Origin: Lachnospiraceae bacterium
GTDB taxonomy: Bacteria; Bacillota; Clostridia; Lachnospirales; Lachnospiraceae
NCBI GenBank assembly: GCA_910576335.1
Contig: CAJTIU010000007.1
Coordinates: forward strand, 62,001-126,000
DNA: 64,000 nucleotides
Reading direction: 5' to 3'
Both the position numbers and the translations under genes were made by a program. Positions within the stretch are counted from its first letter, which is position 1, and each line of letters opens with the position of its first letter. The notes beneath the pieces are model-generated. The model saw only the letters and a list, made by a program, of their open reading frames with translations, was not told the DNA's origin and did not search any database. Below are positions 32,587 to 41,559 of this stretch, one piece after another.

Positions 32587-32898
32587 GTAACGGTAAGTTC
32601 TTAAATTATTCTTAATCCCAGTATTTTCTATTGTACAGATACCGAAAATGTGTTATTCTGTTTTCATCTTATTTATCCATATATTACAGAAATCTGTAAG
32701 GATAGTAGCGGCAGCTGTTCTGACTGCCCATAAGAATCTAAGCTTTTTAAGCGTCAAGAATTCGGATTCTTCAGATCGAAGAAAAATACCGATGACAGTG
32801 AAGAATAGTAACAAAGAAATAGTGTGGCTGTGCAATTACGAAACAGTTACAATCAGTGTGTCTTTATAAAAAGGCCAGAAAGAAGGGAGTATTAGCAT

Positions 32899-33939
32899 AT
32901 GGCGAATGCAGTACAGGAGAAACGGCATCCGGGAATTTTTGATGATGTGAAAACCCGGAGCGGGGTACTTAAGGAGATCCAAGGAAATCCGGTTACCCAT
33001 GATGCCTTTTTGAGACTTGACGAGGAGTTCCAGGAAAGATTTGTGGAATTCTGCATGGGAGTGCGGGGTGTGAAGATGACCTGTGATCCGTTTTTTAAGA
33101 AGCTTTTTAATGCAGAGATTTACCCGGAAAGACTCTCAAGATTTTTGTCAGAGATTCTGGGACATCCCCTGGAGGTAAAGAGGATGCTGCCGAATGAACG
33201 TCAGAGGATTACGGACATGGGCTCTCTTATGATTCTGGATGTCCTGGTGGAATTTGCAACCGGGGAGCTTGCGGATGTGGAGATTCAGAAGATCGGCTAC
33301 CGCTTCCCGGGGCAGAGGGCATCCTGCTATTCCTCAGATATGGTGATGCGGCAGTACGAGCGCGTGAAAGGCATAAAGGGAGACCGTTTTACTTACCGGG
33401 ATATGAAGAAGGTATACACAATAGTCATTATGGAAAACAGCACCAGAGAGTTCAGAAAAATGTCGGGACAGTACATCCACCGTGGGAAATATGAGTATGA
33501 CACAGGAATTGAGCCGGAGCATTTAGAGAGAATGTGTTACATAGCACTTGATAATTTCCTGGATATCATGGATAATAAAAGAAAAGGAACACAGATGAGC
33601 GAACTGGAGGCATGGCTGTACTTTATCGGATCGGACAAGGTGGAGCATATCTATAAGGTGATTGAAAGCTATCCATGGTTCGCGGATCTGTACAGGGAGA
33701 TTAATGAATTCAGGTATCACCCGGAGGAGGCGGTAAGGATGTTTTCAGATGCACTGAGAATTATGGACCGGAATACAGTCTGGTATATGATTGATGAAGA
33801 AAAGCAGAAGAGGCAGAAAGCAGAGGAAAGAGCCGAGGGAGCAGAGCAAAAGTTGTCAGAGCAGCAGCAGGAGCTGGATAAAAAAGAGCAGGAAATTGAA
33901 AAGCTGCAGGCTATTATTGACGGGCTTCAGAAAAAGTAA
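32899..33939 (+). CDS. PD-(D/E)XK nuclease-family transposase (Rpn-like)
   Basis: A 346-residue protein of the PD-(D/E)XK transposase family (PF12784 type). The nuclease core is visible as LMILDVLVEFATGELADVEI followed by QKIGYRFPGQRASCY, giving the Asp and Glu-x-Gln residues; FFKKLFNAEIYPERLSRFLS is the typical entry helix. The last 60 residues are a Lys/Glu/Gln coiled coil (EQKLSEQQQELDKKEQEIEK). Members number many per genome and are linked to recombination-driven DNA movement, with little proven. AGAAGGGAG precedes ATG 32899 and a terminator follows at once. Not part of an operon. Confidence 0.87.
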   Translation: MANAVQEKRHPGIFDDVKTRSGVLKEIQGNPVTHDAFLRLDEEFQERFVEFCMGVRGVKMTCDPFFKKLFNAEIYPERLSRFLSEILGHPLEVKRMLPNERQRITDMGSLMILDVLVEFATGELADVEIQKIGYRFPGQRASCYSSDMVMRQYERVKGIKGDRFTYRDMKKVYTIVIMENSTREFRKMSGQYIHRGKYEYDTGIEPEHLERMCYIALDNFLDIMDNKRKGTQMSELEAWLYFIGSDKVEHIYKVIESYPWFADLYREINEFRYHPEEAVRMFSDALRIMDRNTVWYMIDEEKQKRQKAEERAEGAEQKLSEQQQELDKKEQEIEKLQAIIDGLQKK

Positions 33940-33967
33940 AGGGTCTGCTGCTGACCCTTTGCTTTTT
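33938..33967 (+). terminator. Intrinsic terminator
   Basis: AAAGGGTC (33938-33945) pairs with GACCCTTT (33953-33960) around TGCTGCT, followed by GCTTTTT. The stem begins within the stop codon of the Rpn-like gene, so it ends that transcript. 33968-34185 shows no supported gene. Confidence 0.75.
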
Positions 33968-34185
33968 AGAGGCACTGGTACAGCCTTGTATAATTAACGG
34001 TGACAGAATCATGAACAGAGTCAGGTTATATTCATAAACTTTCAGATTATCTCTGGCATATCGCCAGATTATTTCAAAGTCAAAGTATGTTTTAGGATTG
34101 TGGAAGTGCGTCAGCATGGAACAATTCATGTATCAGAAGAGATAAAAGAATTTTAATTGATATTAAAGAGTATGGAGGACTGCCT

Positions 34186-34512
34186 ATGGTAAAGAATAAA
34201 ATGATATATAATGGTCTATGCTGCAAGGTAAATACAAAGGCAGCATTTGTTGACATGTACATGGAAAATCCGGATACATCTGCAGATATGATGATGCGGG
34301 CTATGTACGAGGCGGCATGCGCGGACAGGCTTTATCCGGTCGGTGAGAGCAAGGACGGGTTCATGACGCTGAGAATGGAGCTGGATGAGGAAAAGAGGGA
34401 GAAGATTTACGAGGATGTTTTTGAAAGACGGCTTCGGGACGGGGCAGAGAGCCGTCTGACAGATGTGCAGAAGAAGCTGTTAGAGCCGATGTTCAGCGAA
34501 AAATGTGATTAA
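34186..34512 (+). CDS. Hypothetical protein, first gene of a DUF2325 cassette
   Basis: A 108-residue acidic, helical protein (VNTKAAFVDMYMENPDTSAD; TLRMELDEEKREKIYEDVFE) with several Met and two Cys near the start (NGLCCKVN). No signal or membrane segment. GGAGGACT precedes ATG 34186. The next gene begins at GTG 34505, inside its last codons, so the two are translationally coupled. I do not recognise the family; tight coupling to a DUF2325 protein suggests that they act together. Confidence 0.65.
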   Translation: MVKNKMIYNGLCCKVNTKAAFVDMYMENPDTSADMMMRAMYEAACADRLYPVGESKDGFMTLRMELDEEKREKIYEDVFERRLRDGAESRLTDVQKKLLEPMFSEKCD

Positions 34513-35602
34513 AAAGCTTGACCGGCTGGATGGGGAACGATACCGAGATGCAGGGTACGGAGACTGCGAGATACGGATGGAATTATCCCGGATGGTTATA
34601 CAGATGATCATTGCAGAGGATCTTGGCATTCCGGTGGTATATGATTATCGCTTCTGTGAGGTGGTCTGTATGCTCATTCTTTATGAGGAAGAATTCTTTC
34701 AGGTCTGCGAGGACAAAAGCATGGACATAAAGGAAGGAAAACGAATCTACAGGAAATTTTTAAGAGAACACCAGGACCCGGGTACATATTATGTGAGTGC
34801 ATTTCTAGAGAATGAGAGTCATAAGACCGCTGCACTCAAGTCAAAGATGGAACAACTTTTCAGGTTATTTGACATTGAACTGGAGGCCCTGGCAGGAGTG
34901 CATATAGAAAAATGGGAGGCGGAGATGATATGCAGTATTTTTGAGGAAAAGGACTGGGAGCGCTACAAAGAGCTGCTGCTGACAGCGAACCTGTGTAAAT
35001 ATATTCAACAGATTGAACTTCTCTATGAAGATGATATTCCAGAGGAAATCCAATATCGCAGATCCTGTGAGGAAAGCGCTGTAAAAAATATGGAATATGA
35101 GATGAAACGCATGGAACAGAGAATCAGTGAACTGGAGAAGCAGAAAAAGGCCAAGGAATCCGAGCTGATCGAAACGGAATGTCAGGTGGAGCGGCTGAAA
35201 CGGGAGCTTATGAAAAAGGAAGAAAAATACGAGAAGGAAAGCACGGAACTCCGTAATCTCCGGGATTACCTGTTCCACCCAAAAGAGGACAGGAAGGAAA
35301 AAAAGGAAGACAGGCCAGACATCGGAAGACTCGGCCGAAGTGTTGTGATCGGAGGCCACAGAAACTGGCAGAAAAAGATGCAGCAATGCCTTCCGGGCAG
35401 CCAGTTTCTGACCTATGATAATATGAACTTTGATCCAACGGTGCTCCGGAATAAGAAATACATTATCGTAAACACAGATATCCTGAAGCACGGACTTTAC
35501 TACAAGGTAATGAACGAAAGGAAGAAAGAACAAAAGATTCTGTATGTCCATGGGAACAACGTGGAACGTACATTGCGGGAAATTTCAGATCAGTTGCAGT
35601 AG
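34505..35602 (+). CDS. Coiled-coil protein with C-terminal DUF2325
   Basis: A 365-residue protein. Residues 1-190 are helical with a central acidic part, residues about 195-265 form a long coiled coil (MEQRISELEKQKKAKESELI), and residues 280-365 are DUF2325: VVIGGHRNWQKKMQQCLPGS, DNMNFDPTVL and IIVNTDILKHGLYYKVMNE. DUF2325 occurs with mobile or stress-linked genes, but no activity is known. The start is GTG 34505, overlapping the previous stop. The stop lies inside the 44-bp palindrome at 35597. Together with the 108-residue partner it makes a compact two-gene cassette. Confidence 0.82.
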   Translation: MIKKLDRLDGERYRDAGYGDCEIRMELSRMVIQMIIAEDLGIPVVYDYRFCEVVCMLILYEEEFFQVCEDKSMDIKEGKRIYRKFLREHQDPGTYYVSAFLENESHKTAALKSKMEQLFRLFDIELEALAGVHIEKWEAEMICSIFEEKDWERYKELLLTANLCKYIQQIELLYEDDIPEEIQYRRSCEESAVKNMEYEMKRMEQRISELEKQKKAKESELIETECQVERLKRELMKKEEKYEKESTELRNLRDYLFHPKEDRKEKKEDRPDIGRLGRSVVIGGHRNWQKKMQQCLPGSQFLTYDNMNFDPTVLRNKKYIIVNTDILKHGLYYKVMNERKKEQKILYVHGNNVERTLREISDQLQ

Positions 35603-35640
35603 GGGACGGGGTAAAATTAATTTTACCCCGTCCCCTACTG
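35597..35640. repeat. GGGGACGGGG palindrome, copy 2
   Basis: A perfect 44-bp palindrome with half-site CAGTAGGGGACGGGGTAAAA followed by TT. It includes the stop codon of the DUF2325 gene (35600-35602). Centre differs from copies with CATTTTT but the GGGGACGGGG arm is the same. Confidence 0.92.
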
Positions 35641-35722
35641 TTAAAATATACAAAAAACGGAGGCGTAAAATGTGAATAATATACAATATTTTAATTTTTT
35701 GAAATATAAAGTCAGAGTTTTA

Positions 35723-35751
35723 TTGACATTATGATTTATATGTGATAACAT
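35723..35751 (+). promoter_or_regulatory. Sigma-A promoter of the carbohydrate operon
   Basis: A perfect TTGACA (35723-35728), a 17-bp spacer and TAACAT (35746-35751) lie about 55 bp before the first gene at 35813. An AT-rich stretch just upstream (AATAATATACAATATTTTAA) could hold the operator of the SorC-type regulator encoded at the end of the operon, but this is inference. Confidence 0.7.
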
Positions 35752-35812
35752 TCAGAAAAGAACAAATGAAAAATAAATAAACAAATGTCCAAAACGGAAG
35801 GAGAGTTTACGA

Positions 35813-36808
35813 ATGAAATTATTAGTGACAGCGCCCATGCTTCCAGAATCCCTGGATGAGCTGAAATGCTATTTTGAAGAGATTCATTATGATCCATGGA
35901 CACTTAAGGCGGATGGGAACGGTTATTCTGAGAAGGAGATCTCAGAGCTTTTGGAGAAATATGAGCCGGATGCGCTGATCTCGGAACTGGACGAGCTTAC
36001 CCGCGCAGTGATTGCCGGTTATGGAAGACTGAAGGTGATCGGGGACTGCAGGGCGAATCCGGCGAATGTTGACATCAGCGCATGCAATGAGCTTGGCATT
36101 CCTGTTTTATGTACTCCGGCAAGGAACGCGCAGGCAGTTGCAGAGCTCCTGGTGGGGATGCTTATTAATTTCTTCCGGAATGTGCAGCCGGCCATACGGT
36201 GGATTGAGGAAGGAAACTGGGTTCCGGGGAATATGCCGTACAGTACATTTATGGGGAATGAGCTGCAGGGAAAGAGAGTCGGATTTGTCGGATTCGGTGC
36301 GGTTGGGCAGAAGACAGCCGGTATACTGCAGGCTTTCGGATGTGAGATTTCCTTTTATGACCCGTATGTAGATCTGGTGAATGAAAATTATTTTAAGCGG
36401 GAGCTTGAGGAGATTTTCAGGGAGAGTGATATTGTGTCCATTCATCTTCCGGTACTGGAGAGCACGAAGGGGATGATTGACGGACGGCTGATCGGGATGA
36501 TGAAGCCGACTGCAGTGTTTGCGAATTCGGCAAGGTCCGCAGTGGTGGTGACAGAGGCGCTTGTAGATGCACTGGAGCATAACAGGATCAGGGGAGCTGT
36601 ACTGGATGTGCTGGATCATGAGCCTCCGACAGAGGAGGATCTTAAGATCGCGAAGCTTCCCAATGTTCTCCTGACGCCTCATATAGCAGGGGCGTCCAGA
36701 GAGGTATTCAGACACCAGTCACATATTATTACGGAACGTTTCATTCAATGGATGAAGAAAGAAAATATGGATAAAATTATTTATAACACGGAAGCATTAA
36801 AAGGCTAA
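35813..36808 (+). CDS. D-isomer-specific 2-hydroxyacid dehydrogenase
   Basis: A 331-residue NAD(P)-dependent dehydrogenase of the SerA/GhrB family. The Rossmann motif is GFVGFGAVGQKTAG and the catalytic trio can be placed: Arg in NSARSAVVVTEAL, Glu in VLDVLDHEPP and His in LLTPHIAGAS. It would interconvert a 2-keto acid and a D-2-hydroxy acid. First gene of the long carbohydrate operon, behind a clear promoter; GGAAGGAG precedes ATG 35813. In this setting it may reduce or oxidise the sugar acid handled by the IlvD-type dehydratase at the other end. Confidence 0.88.
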   Translation: MKLLVTAPMLPESLDELKCYFEEIHYDPWTLKADGNGYSEKEISELLEKYEPDALISELDELTRAVIAGYGRLKVIGDCRANPANVDISACNELGIPVLCTPARNAQAVAELLVGMLINFFRNVQPAIRWIEEGNWVPGNMPYSTFMGNELQGKRVGFVGFGAVGQKTAGILQAFGCEISFYDPYVDLVNENYFKRELEEIFRESDIVSIHLPVLESTKGMIDGRLIGMMKPTAVFANSARSAVVVTEALVDALEHNRIRGAVLDVLDHEPPTEEDLKIAKLPNVLLTPHIAGASREVFRHQSHIITERFIQWMKKENMDKIIYNTEALKG

Positions 36809-36873
36809 AATTAAAGGTTCGGGAGAAGCTTTAATGATATACCTATAAAAATCCAAAAAAGGAGGAAAATCAA

Positions 36874-37962
36874 ATGAGAAAAAGAAACAGGTTGTTGGCG
36901 ATGTTACTGTGTGTAGTAATGACTGCGGTGCTTGCAGGGTGCAGTTCCACTTCTGAGACGGCAGGAGGGTCAGGGGATGACAGCACAGACAAGGCGAAGA
37001 CAGAGGACAATGCAGGACAAGGCTCCGGTGCGGCCGCATCCGGGGTGAAGGGTGTCATTGACGGACTGGATGTCCCTTCCCTGGAAGGCAGGACGATCGG
37101 AGTAGCGGTTCTGGGCACGGACCATGAATTTGACCTAAAAGCATATCAAGGACAGATTGACCGGATCGAGGAGCTGGGCGGTAAGGCAGTTGCAGTGGAT
37201 GGGGAGAGAAATGATCAGAAGCATATCTCGGATATTGAGAACATGATTACCCAGAAGCCGGATGCGATCATTAAGCAGCTGGGGGATGCTGACGTGTACG
37301 AGCCGGTCATGAAGAAAATATCAGATGCAGGGATTCCGCTCTTTACGGTTGACCTGGTAAGCCAGTACTCCATCTGCAACAGCACCTCAGACAATTATCT
37401 GGTAGGCGAGGAGCTGGCAAGAAATATGTATGAAGACTTGGGAGGAAAAGGGAAAATCGCTGTATTCAACGGTTTTTACGGAGTGCGTGTCTGCGGAATC
37501 CGGTATGACATGATGAAATACGTTGCGAAAGACTATCCGAATATTGAGTTCATTGACCCAGAGCTTCAGGATGTCATTACCGGGGCAGCTGAGGATGCAA
37601 GAAAGAAGACGCTTGACCTGCTGACAAAAGAACCGGAGGTTGACGCAATCTGGCTGGCGTGGGATACCCCGTGTGTGGGAGTTGCCCAGGCATGCAAAGA
37701 GGCAGGAAGAGACGATATCAAGATATACGCAGTTGACGGCTCATCCACAGTACTGGAGCTGGTGGCAGACCCGGAGTCTGCAATGTACGGCGATATGGCA
37801 CAGAATCCCTATCAGATCGGGCAGGCGGCAGTAGACGAATGTGCAAGATATCTGGCAGGCGAGGAGGTTCCGAGCACCGTATACTCTGCACCGGTCTATG
37901 TAAATAAAGTTAACTGGGAAAATGCGGTAAAGGAACTGGGACTTGAGATTGGCAAAGAGTAA
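36874..37962 (+). CDS. Sugar ABC-transporter binding lipoprotein (RbsB-like)
   Basis: A 362-residue extracytoplasmic binding lipoprotein. The signal peptide ends in LAGC (lipobox Cys24), then comes a Ser/Gly/Asp linker to about residue 60 and a two-lobed periplasmic-binding fold of the ribose/galactose type (TIGVAVLGTDHEFDLKAYQG, FTVDLVSQYSICNSTSDNYL, IWLAWDTPCVGVAQACKEAG, IYAVDGSSTVLELV). AAAGGAGG precedes ATG 36874. It feeds the ATPase and two permeases that follow. The ligand cannot be read from sequence. Confidence 0.92.
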   Translation: MRKRNRLLAMLLCVVMTAVLAGCSSTSETAGGSGDDSTDKAKTEDNAGQGSGAAASGVKGVIDGLDVPSLEGRTIGVAVLGTDHEFDLKAYQGQIDRIEELGGKAVAVDGERNDQKHISDIENMITQKPDAIIKQLGDADVYEPVMKKISDAGIPLFTVDLVSQYSICNSTSDNYLVGEELARNMYEDLGGKGKIAVFNGFYGVRVCGIRYDMMKYVAKDYPNIEFIDPELQDVITGAAEDARKKTLDLLTKEPEVDAIWLAWDTPCVGVAQACKEAGRDDIKIYAVDGSSTVLELVADPESAMYGDMAQNPYQIGQAAVDECARYLAGEEVPSTVYSAPVYVNKVNWENAVKELGLEIGKE

Positions 37963-38000
37963 GGAAGTGCCGCAGGATGAGGCTGTAGGAAGGGGAATAT

Positions 38001-39521
38001 ATGTCTAATTCAGAATATATATTGGAAATGTTGGATGTCAGCAAGGAATTTCCCGGTGTGAAAGCATTATCAGATGTCACAATCCAGATAAAAAAGGGAG
38101 AGGTTCACGGGCTGGTGGGTGAAAATGGCGCAGGCAAATCAACCATTATGAAAATCCTTGCAGGGCTTTACAGTAATGACGGCGGGAAGATTATTTTTGA
38201 CGGAGAAGATATTACGAAGAAACTGAATGCGCGTACTGCAGAGCAGACCGGTATCAGCTTCATCCATCAGGAACGATACGTAGTACCGCACCTGACCGTT
38301 GCAGAAATGCTGTTTTTGGGAGTAGAGAAGACAAAGACCGCATTTAAGTTCATGGACAGGAGAGGCATGGTGAAGCTTGCCGAGCAGATGCTGGAGGAAA
38401 AGGTTGGTGTGAGATTATCCGGCAATATGCTGGTGAGCCGGCTGACCGTAGGCGAGCAGCAGCTCATACAGATCTGCAGGGCGCTGATGAGCAATCCGAA
38501 GGTCATTGTGTTTGACGAGCCTACGGCGGTACTGGCTAAGAAGGAGTCAGAGAGGCTGTTTCATATCATCAGGCAGCTGAAAAAGGATAAAGGTGTGATC
38601 TATATCTCCCATTATTTCGGAGAGATCCTGGATCTGTGCGACCGGGTTACCGTGCTTCGGAACGGGAAGAAGATCGACACAGTCGCAGCGGCAGATGTGA
38701 CGATTGACTCCCTTGTCACCATGATGGTCGGGCGGGATATTTTAGAGCAGTACCCGCCAAAGGACAGAAAGGCGGGAGAGACCATTCTGTCCGTAAAGGG
38801 GCTGACCCACAGGAAGGAATTCCATGACCTTAATTTTGAAGTCCGCCGGGGCGAGATCGTAGGAATCACAGGTCTTATGGGTTCCGGCCATGACAAGGTG
38901 GGAATCGGGATTTATGACAGCCATGATATTACCGGCGGAGAGGTAGAGTTTAAAGGAAAAAAGATGTCCTATATCAGTCCGGACAAAGCGGCTGCCGTGG
39001 GGATGGGATATGTTCCGGATGACAGAAGGGGACTGGGAGCTATTCAGAGTATGACGGTGAAGGAAAATATCACACTTGCGTGCCTGAAAGATATGACACG
39101 CCACGGTATTATATCAGACAGAGAAGAGACGAGGGCAGTGGAAGGGCAGATTGAAAAGCTCAGGATCAAGACGCCTAACGGTGATGTTGTCAGCGGAAAC
39201 TTAAGCGGAGGAAACCAGCAGAAGGTTGTGCTCGCAAGGTGGCTGAGCGACCAGTCGGAGCTATATATTTTAAATCAGCCCACCTCGGGAATTGATATCG
39301 GGGCAAGGGCAGATATTTATAAAATTATTGATGAGATGGCAAAGAGCGGCGCGGGCGTGCTGATGATCACCCAGGACATCCAGGAGCTGTATGGAATGTC
39401 CGACAGAATTATTGTCATGTTCCGCGGAGAAGCCGTGCTGGAATTGGAGACGACAGAAGAGGATCTGACCGATCAGATTATTGTCGCGTCTATGGGAGGA
39501 GGTGCCGGAGATGAAGGATAA
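38001..39521 (+). CDS. Sugar ABC-transporter ATPase (RbsA/MglA-like)
   Basis: A 506-residue double ATPase of the ribose/galactose importer family. The first half has Walker A GENGAGKST and signature LTVGEQQLIQICRAL with Walker B VIVFDEPTAVL. The second half has a degenerate P-loop GLMGSGHDKVG, signature LSGGNQQKVVLARWL and YILNQPTSGID in place of the usual DEPT, so only the first site is expected to hydrolyse well, as in relatives. It starts 38 bp after the binding protein and overlaps the first permease start by 11 bp. Confidence 0.94.
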   Translation: MSNSEYILEMLDVSKEFPGVKALSDVTIQIKKGEVHGLVGENGAGKSTIMKILAGLYSNDGGKIIFDGEDITKKLNARTAEQTGISFIHQERYVVPHLTVAEMLFLGVEKTKTAFKFMDRRGMVKLAEQMLEEKVGVRLSGNMLVSRLTVGEQQLIQICRALMSNPKVIVFDEPTAVLAKKESERLFHIIRQLKKDKGVIYISHYFGEILDLCDRVTVLRNGKKIDTVAAADVTIDSLVTMMVGRDILEQYPPKDRKAGETILSVKGLTHRKEFHDLNFEVRRGEIVGITGLMGSGHDKVGIGIYDSHDITGGEVEFKGKKMSYISPDKAAAVGMGYVPDDRRGLGAIQSMTVKENITLACLKDMTRHGIISDREETRAVEGQIEKLRIKTPNGDVVSGNLSGGNQQKVVLARWLSDQSELYILNQPTSGIDIGARADIYKIIDEMAKSGAGVLMITQDIQELYGMSDRIIVMFRGEAVLELETTEEDLTDQIIVASMGGGAGDEG

Positions 39522-40476
39522 ACAGATCAGCGCACAGCTGATGAGGAGCAGCGGGTATTTCGCATTCCTGCTCATTATGATCTTTTTTGCAATAAAGGCG
39601 CCGGCATTCCTTTCGTACGGGAATCTGGTGAATATCATCGCCCAGTCATCGGTGCTTGGCATCTGCGGTTACGGGCTTACCGGAATCTTCATAGGAGGCG
39701 GGGATGATGTGATCCGGGGAGGGACGGATCTTTCCATCACCCTCAATATGGCAGTGGCAGGCTCTGTTATTGCAGTCATGGTCAGCAGGGGACAGTCGCT
39801 TGCCCTTGCGGTTGCGACGGCGGTGGCAGCAAGTATCGTAATTGAGGCAGTGAATGCATTTACCGTGGTGAAACTGAAGATGATTCCACTTCTCAGTACC
39901 ATCTGTATGATGTATGTCCTGCAGGGCGTGGAGCGGATTCTTACAAACAATGTGGTGGTGGCCGCAGCACATCCCCTGCTGTTCTTCATTGCGGATACAG
40001 CGGTTCTGGGTGTGCCGGTGATGGCGTGGATCTTCCTTGCAGTGACTGTAATCATGTATCTGGTCTTTAATGTCTGTTCCTACGGAAACAGGGTCAGTGC
40101 GGTGGGAGGAAGCGAACTTGCGGCAAAGGCCAACGGGATCAACGTGCCATGGATTGTGACCACTACATATCTGATTGCCGGACTGATGGCAGCGATATCA
40201 GCGGTTTTAATGGTGGCAAGGCTTTCAAGCTATACACCCGGGGCGGGCGACCTGCAGTTGTTTGACGTGATGCTGGTCAGCTATCTCGGGGCGGTATTTT
40301 CAAGAAGATACAGACCCAATATTCCGGGAACCTTTATTGCATCCCTGTTTGTGGGGGTGCTGACAAACGGATTTACACTGATTAATGTGCCCTCATACTG
40401 GGTGTATGCGATTAAGGGCGCCTTGATCCTCGTTACCGTTTCAATCACGACAATACAGAAGAGGAGGGCGGTATAG
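39511..40476 (+). CDS. Sugar ABC-transporter permease (RbsC-like), first
   Basis: A 321-residue inner-membrane permease with about eight to ten hydrophobic segments. Family marks: IRGGTDLSITLNMAVAGSVI near residue 70 and the EAA-like region ISAVLMVARLSSYTPGAGD near 235. The start is ATG 39511 with GGAGGAGG upstream; the reading is open back to 39481 within the ATPase gene. It forms the membrane channel together with the second permease, 2 bp downstream. Two different permeases imply a heterodimeric importer. Confidence 0.92.
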   Translation: MKDKQISAQLMRSSGYFAFLLIMIFFAIKAPAFLSYGNLVNIIAQSSVLGICGYGLTGIFIGGGDDVIRGGTDLSITLNMAVAGSVIAVMVSRGQSLALAVATAVAASIVIEAVNAFTVVKLKMIPLLSTICMMYVLQGVERILTNNVVVAAAHPLLFFIADTAVLGVPVMAWIFLAVTVIMYLVFNVCSYGNRVSAVGGSELAAKANGINVPWIVTTTYLIAGLMAAISAVLMVARLSSYTPGAGDLQLFDVMLVSYLGAVFSRRYRPNIPGTFIASLFVGVLTNGFTLINVPSYWVYAIKGALILVTVSITTIQKRRAV

Positions 40477-40478
40477 CT

Positions 40479-41477
40479 ATGAAGAAGAAATCCTTTGATA
40501 TGGGAAGATTTTTGTATGACAATACGACAACGCTTTTATTACTGGCCATCTTCCTCTTTTTCTCGGTCTTTGCACGTGGCTTTCTGACGATTGGAAATAT
40601 TACGACAGCCCTCAGTTCTTCGTCTGTATTACTGCTGATTTCACTTGGTATGTGCTTTGTTGTCATCAGTGGTGGAACAGACCTGTCGGTGGCCGCGGCC
40701 TACGGACTTGGGGGTATGGTCTGCGTCCTCTGCATCCAGGCAGGGCTGTCCCCGGTTTTCGCGATTTTTCTCGCACTTGCCGCGGGGGCAGTGTTCGGGC
40801 TGATCAACAGCTTCCTGATCTTAAAAGTAGGGATATCGGTGTGGCTTACCACACTGGGGACACTGTTTATCGGGGAGAGTATTGAGAGGATTGTCACAAA
40901 GGGAGGTACGCCTATCTATCTTTCGAGGGTGAGCGGCCTGTTTGAGAGCATTGGCCAGGGGACTGTGGTAAACATAAAACAGCAGGGAGCCAATATTACA
41001 ATCAAGTCATCTCTGCTCCTGGCGTTGGTACTGGCGGCAATTGCGGCATTTGTCCTGAAGAAAACAGTTTTTGGAAGGCATCTGTATGCAGCCGGACTGC
41101 AGCGCAGGGCTGCAGAGCTTGCAGGAGTATCGGCAAAGAGGTGTGTGACCGCCGCCTTTGTTGCGAGCGGCATGCTCTGCTGCCTGGGAGGAGTGGTCGG
41201 GAGTTCCCAGCTTGTTTCCTATATTCCAGTGAACGGGCGGTACTATCTTCTTGACTCCATAGGAACCGTATTTATAGGCAGTACAATGCATAAGAGAGGA
41301 TTTGCAAATATCGGAGGTACTGTAACCGGAGTGCTGTTTTTCAGCTTTATGACAAATGGGCTGAATCTGCTGGGTGTGCAGTATTACTGGCAGTACGTAA
41401 TAAGAGGAGGGCTGATCTTGGTGGTTCTTGCTATTAACGCCTACCAGAGAAATGTGTGGGCGCTCAGAACAAAATAA
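40479..41477 (+). CDS. Sugar ABC-transporter permease (RbsC-like), second
   Basis: A 332-residue permease homologous to the previous one, with the same VISGGTDLSVAAAYGLGGMV block and SSQLVSYIPVNGRYYLLDSI near residue 245. About ten membrane segments. The start ATG 40479 lies 2 bp after the preceding stop. It completes the ABC importer; an 82-bp gap containing a short hairpin (41495-41527) separates it from the aldolase gene, so the importer and enzymes may be expressed at different levels. Confidence 0.92.
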   Translation: MKKKSFDMGRFLYDNTTTLLLLAIFLFFSVFARGFLTIGNITTALSSSSVLLLISLGMCFVVISGGTDLSVAAAYGLGGMVCVLCIQAGLSPVFAIFLALAAGAVFGLINSFLILKVGISVWLTTLGTLFIGESIERIVTKGGTPIYLSRVSGLFESIGQGTVVNIKQQGANITIKSSLLLALVLAAIAAFVLKKTVFGRHLYAAGLQRRAAELAGVSAKRCVTAAFVASGMLCCLGGVVGSSQLVSYIPVNGRYYLLDSIGTVFIGSTMHKRGFANIGGTVTGVLFFSFMTNGLNLLGVQYYWQYVIRGGLILVVLAINAYQRNVWALRTK

Positions 41478-41490
41478 CAGTTAAGGCTGG

Positions 41491-41527
41491 CGCAATACTC
41501 ATGGCCGGTGAAATCTGACATGAGTAT
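41491..41527. repeat. ATACTCATG hairpin repeat, copy 1
   Basis: ATACTCATG (41495-41503) pairs with CATGAGTAT (41519-41527) around GCCGGTGAAATCTGA. The left half with its flank (GCAATACTCATGGCC) reappears at 54096-54110 as GCGATACTCATGGCC, also folded as a hairpin just behind a transporter gene. It may be a processing or attenuation site. Confidence 0.45.
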
Positions 41528-41559
41528 GACATTAAAAAATCAGGAAGGAAGGAATTAAG

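Noticed and set aside
32648-32869. Short plus-strand frame before the Rpn-like gene
   Set aside because: No ribosome site, no recognisable domain and overlap with the control region of larB.
33914-34129. Minus-strand frame in the spacer before the DUF2325 cassette
   Set aside because: It looks vaguely protein-like but has no ribosome site, overlaps a terminator and shows no known family.
34865-35551. A 228-codon minus-strand frame opposite the DUF2325 gene
   Set aside because: It is a shadow of the coiled-coil gene, with implausible Phe/Leu-rich composition and no ribosome site.
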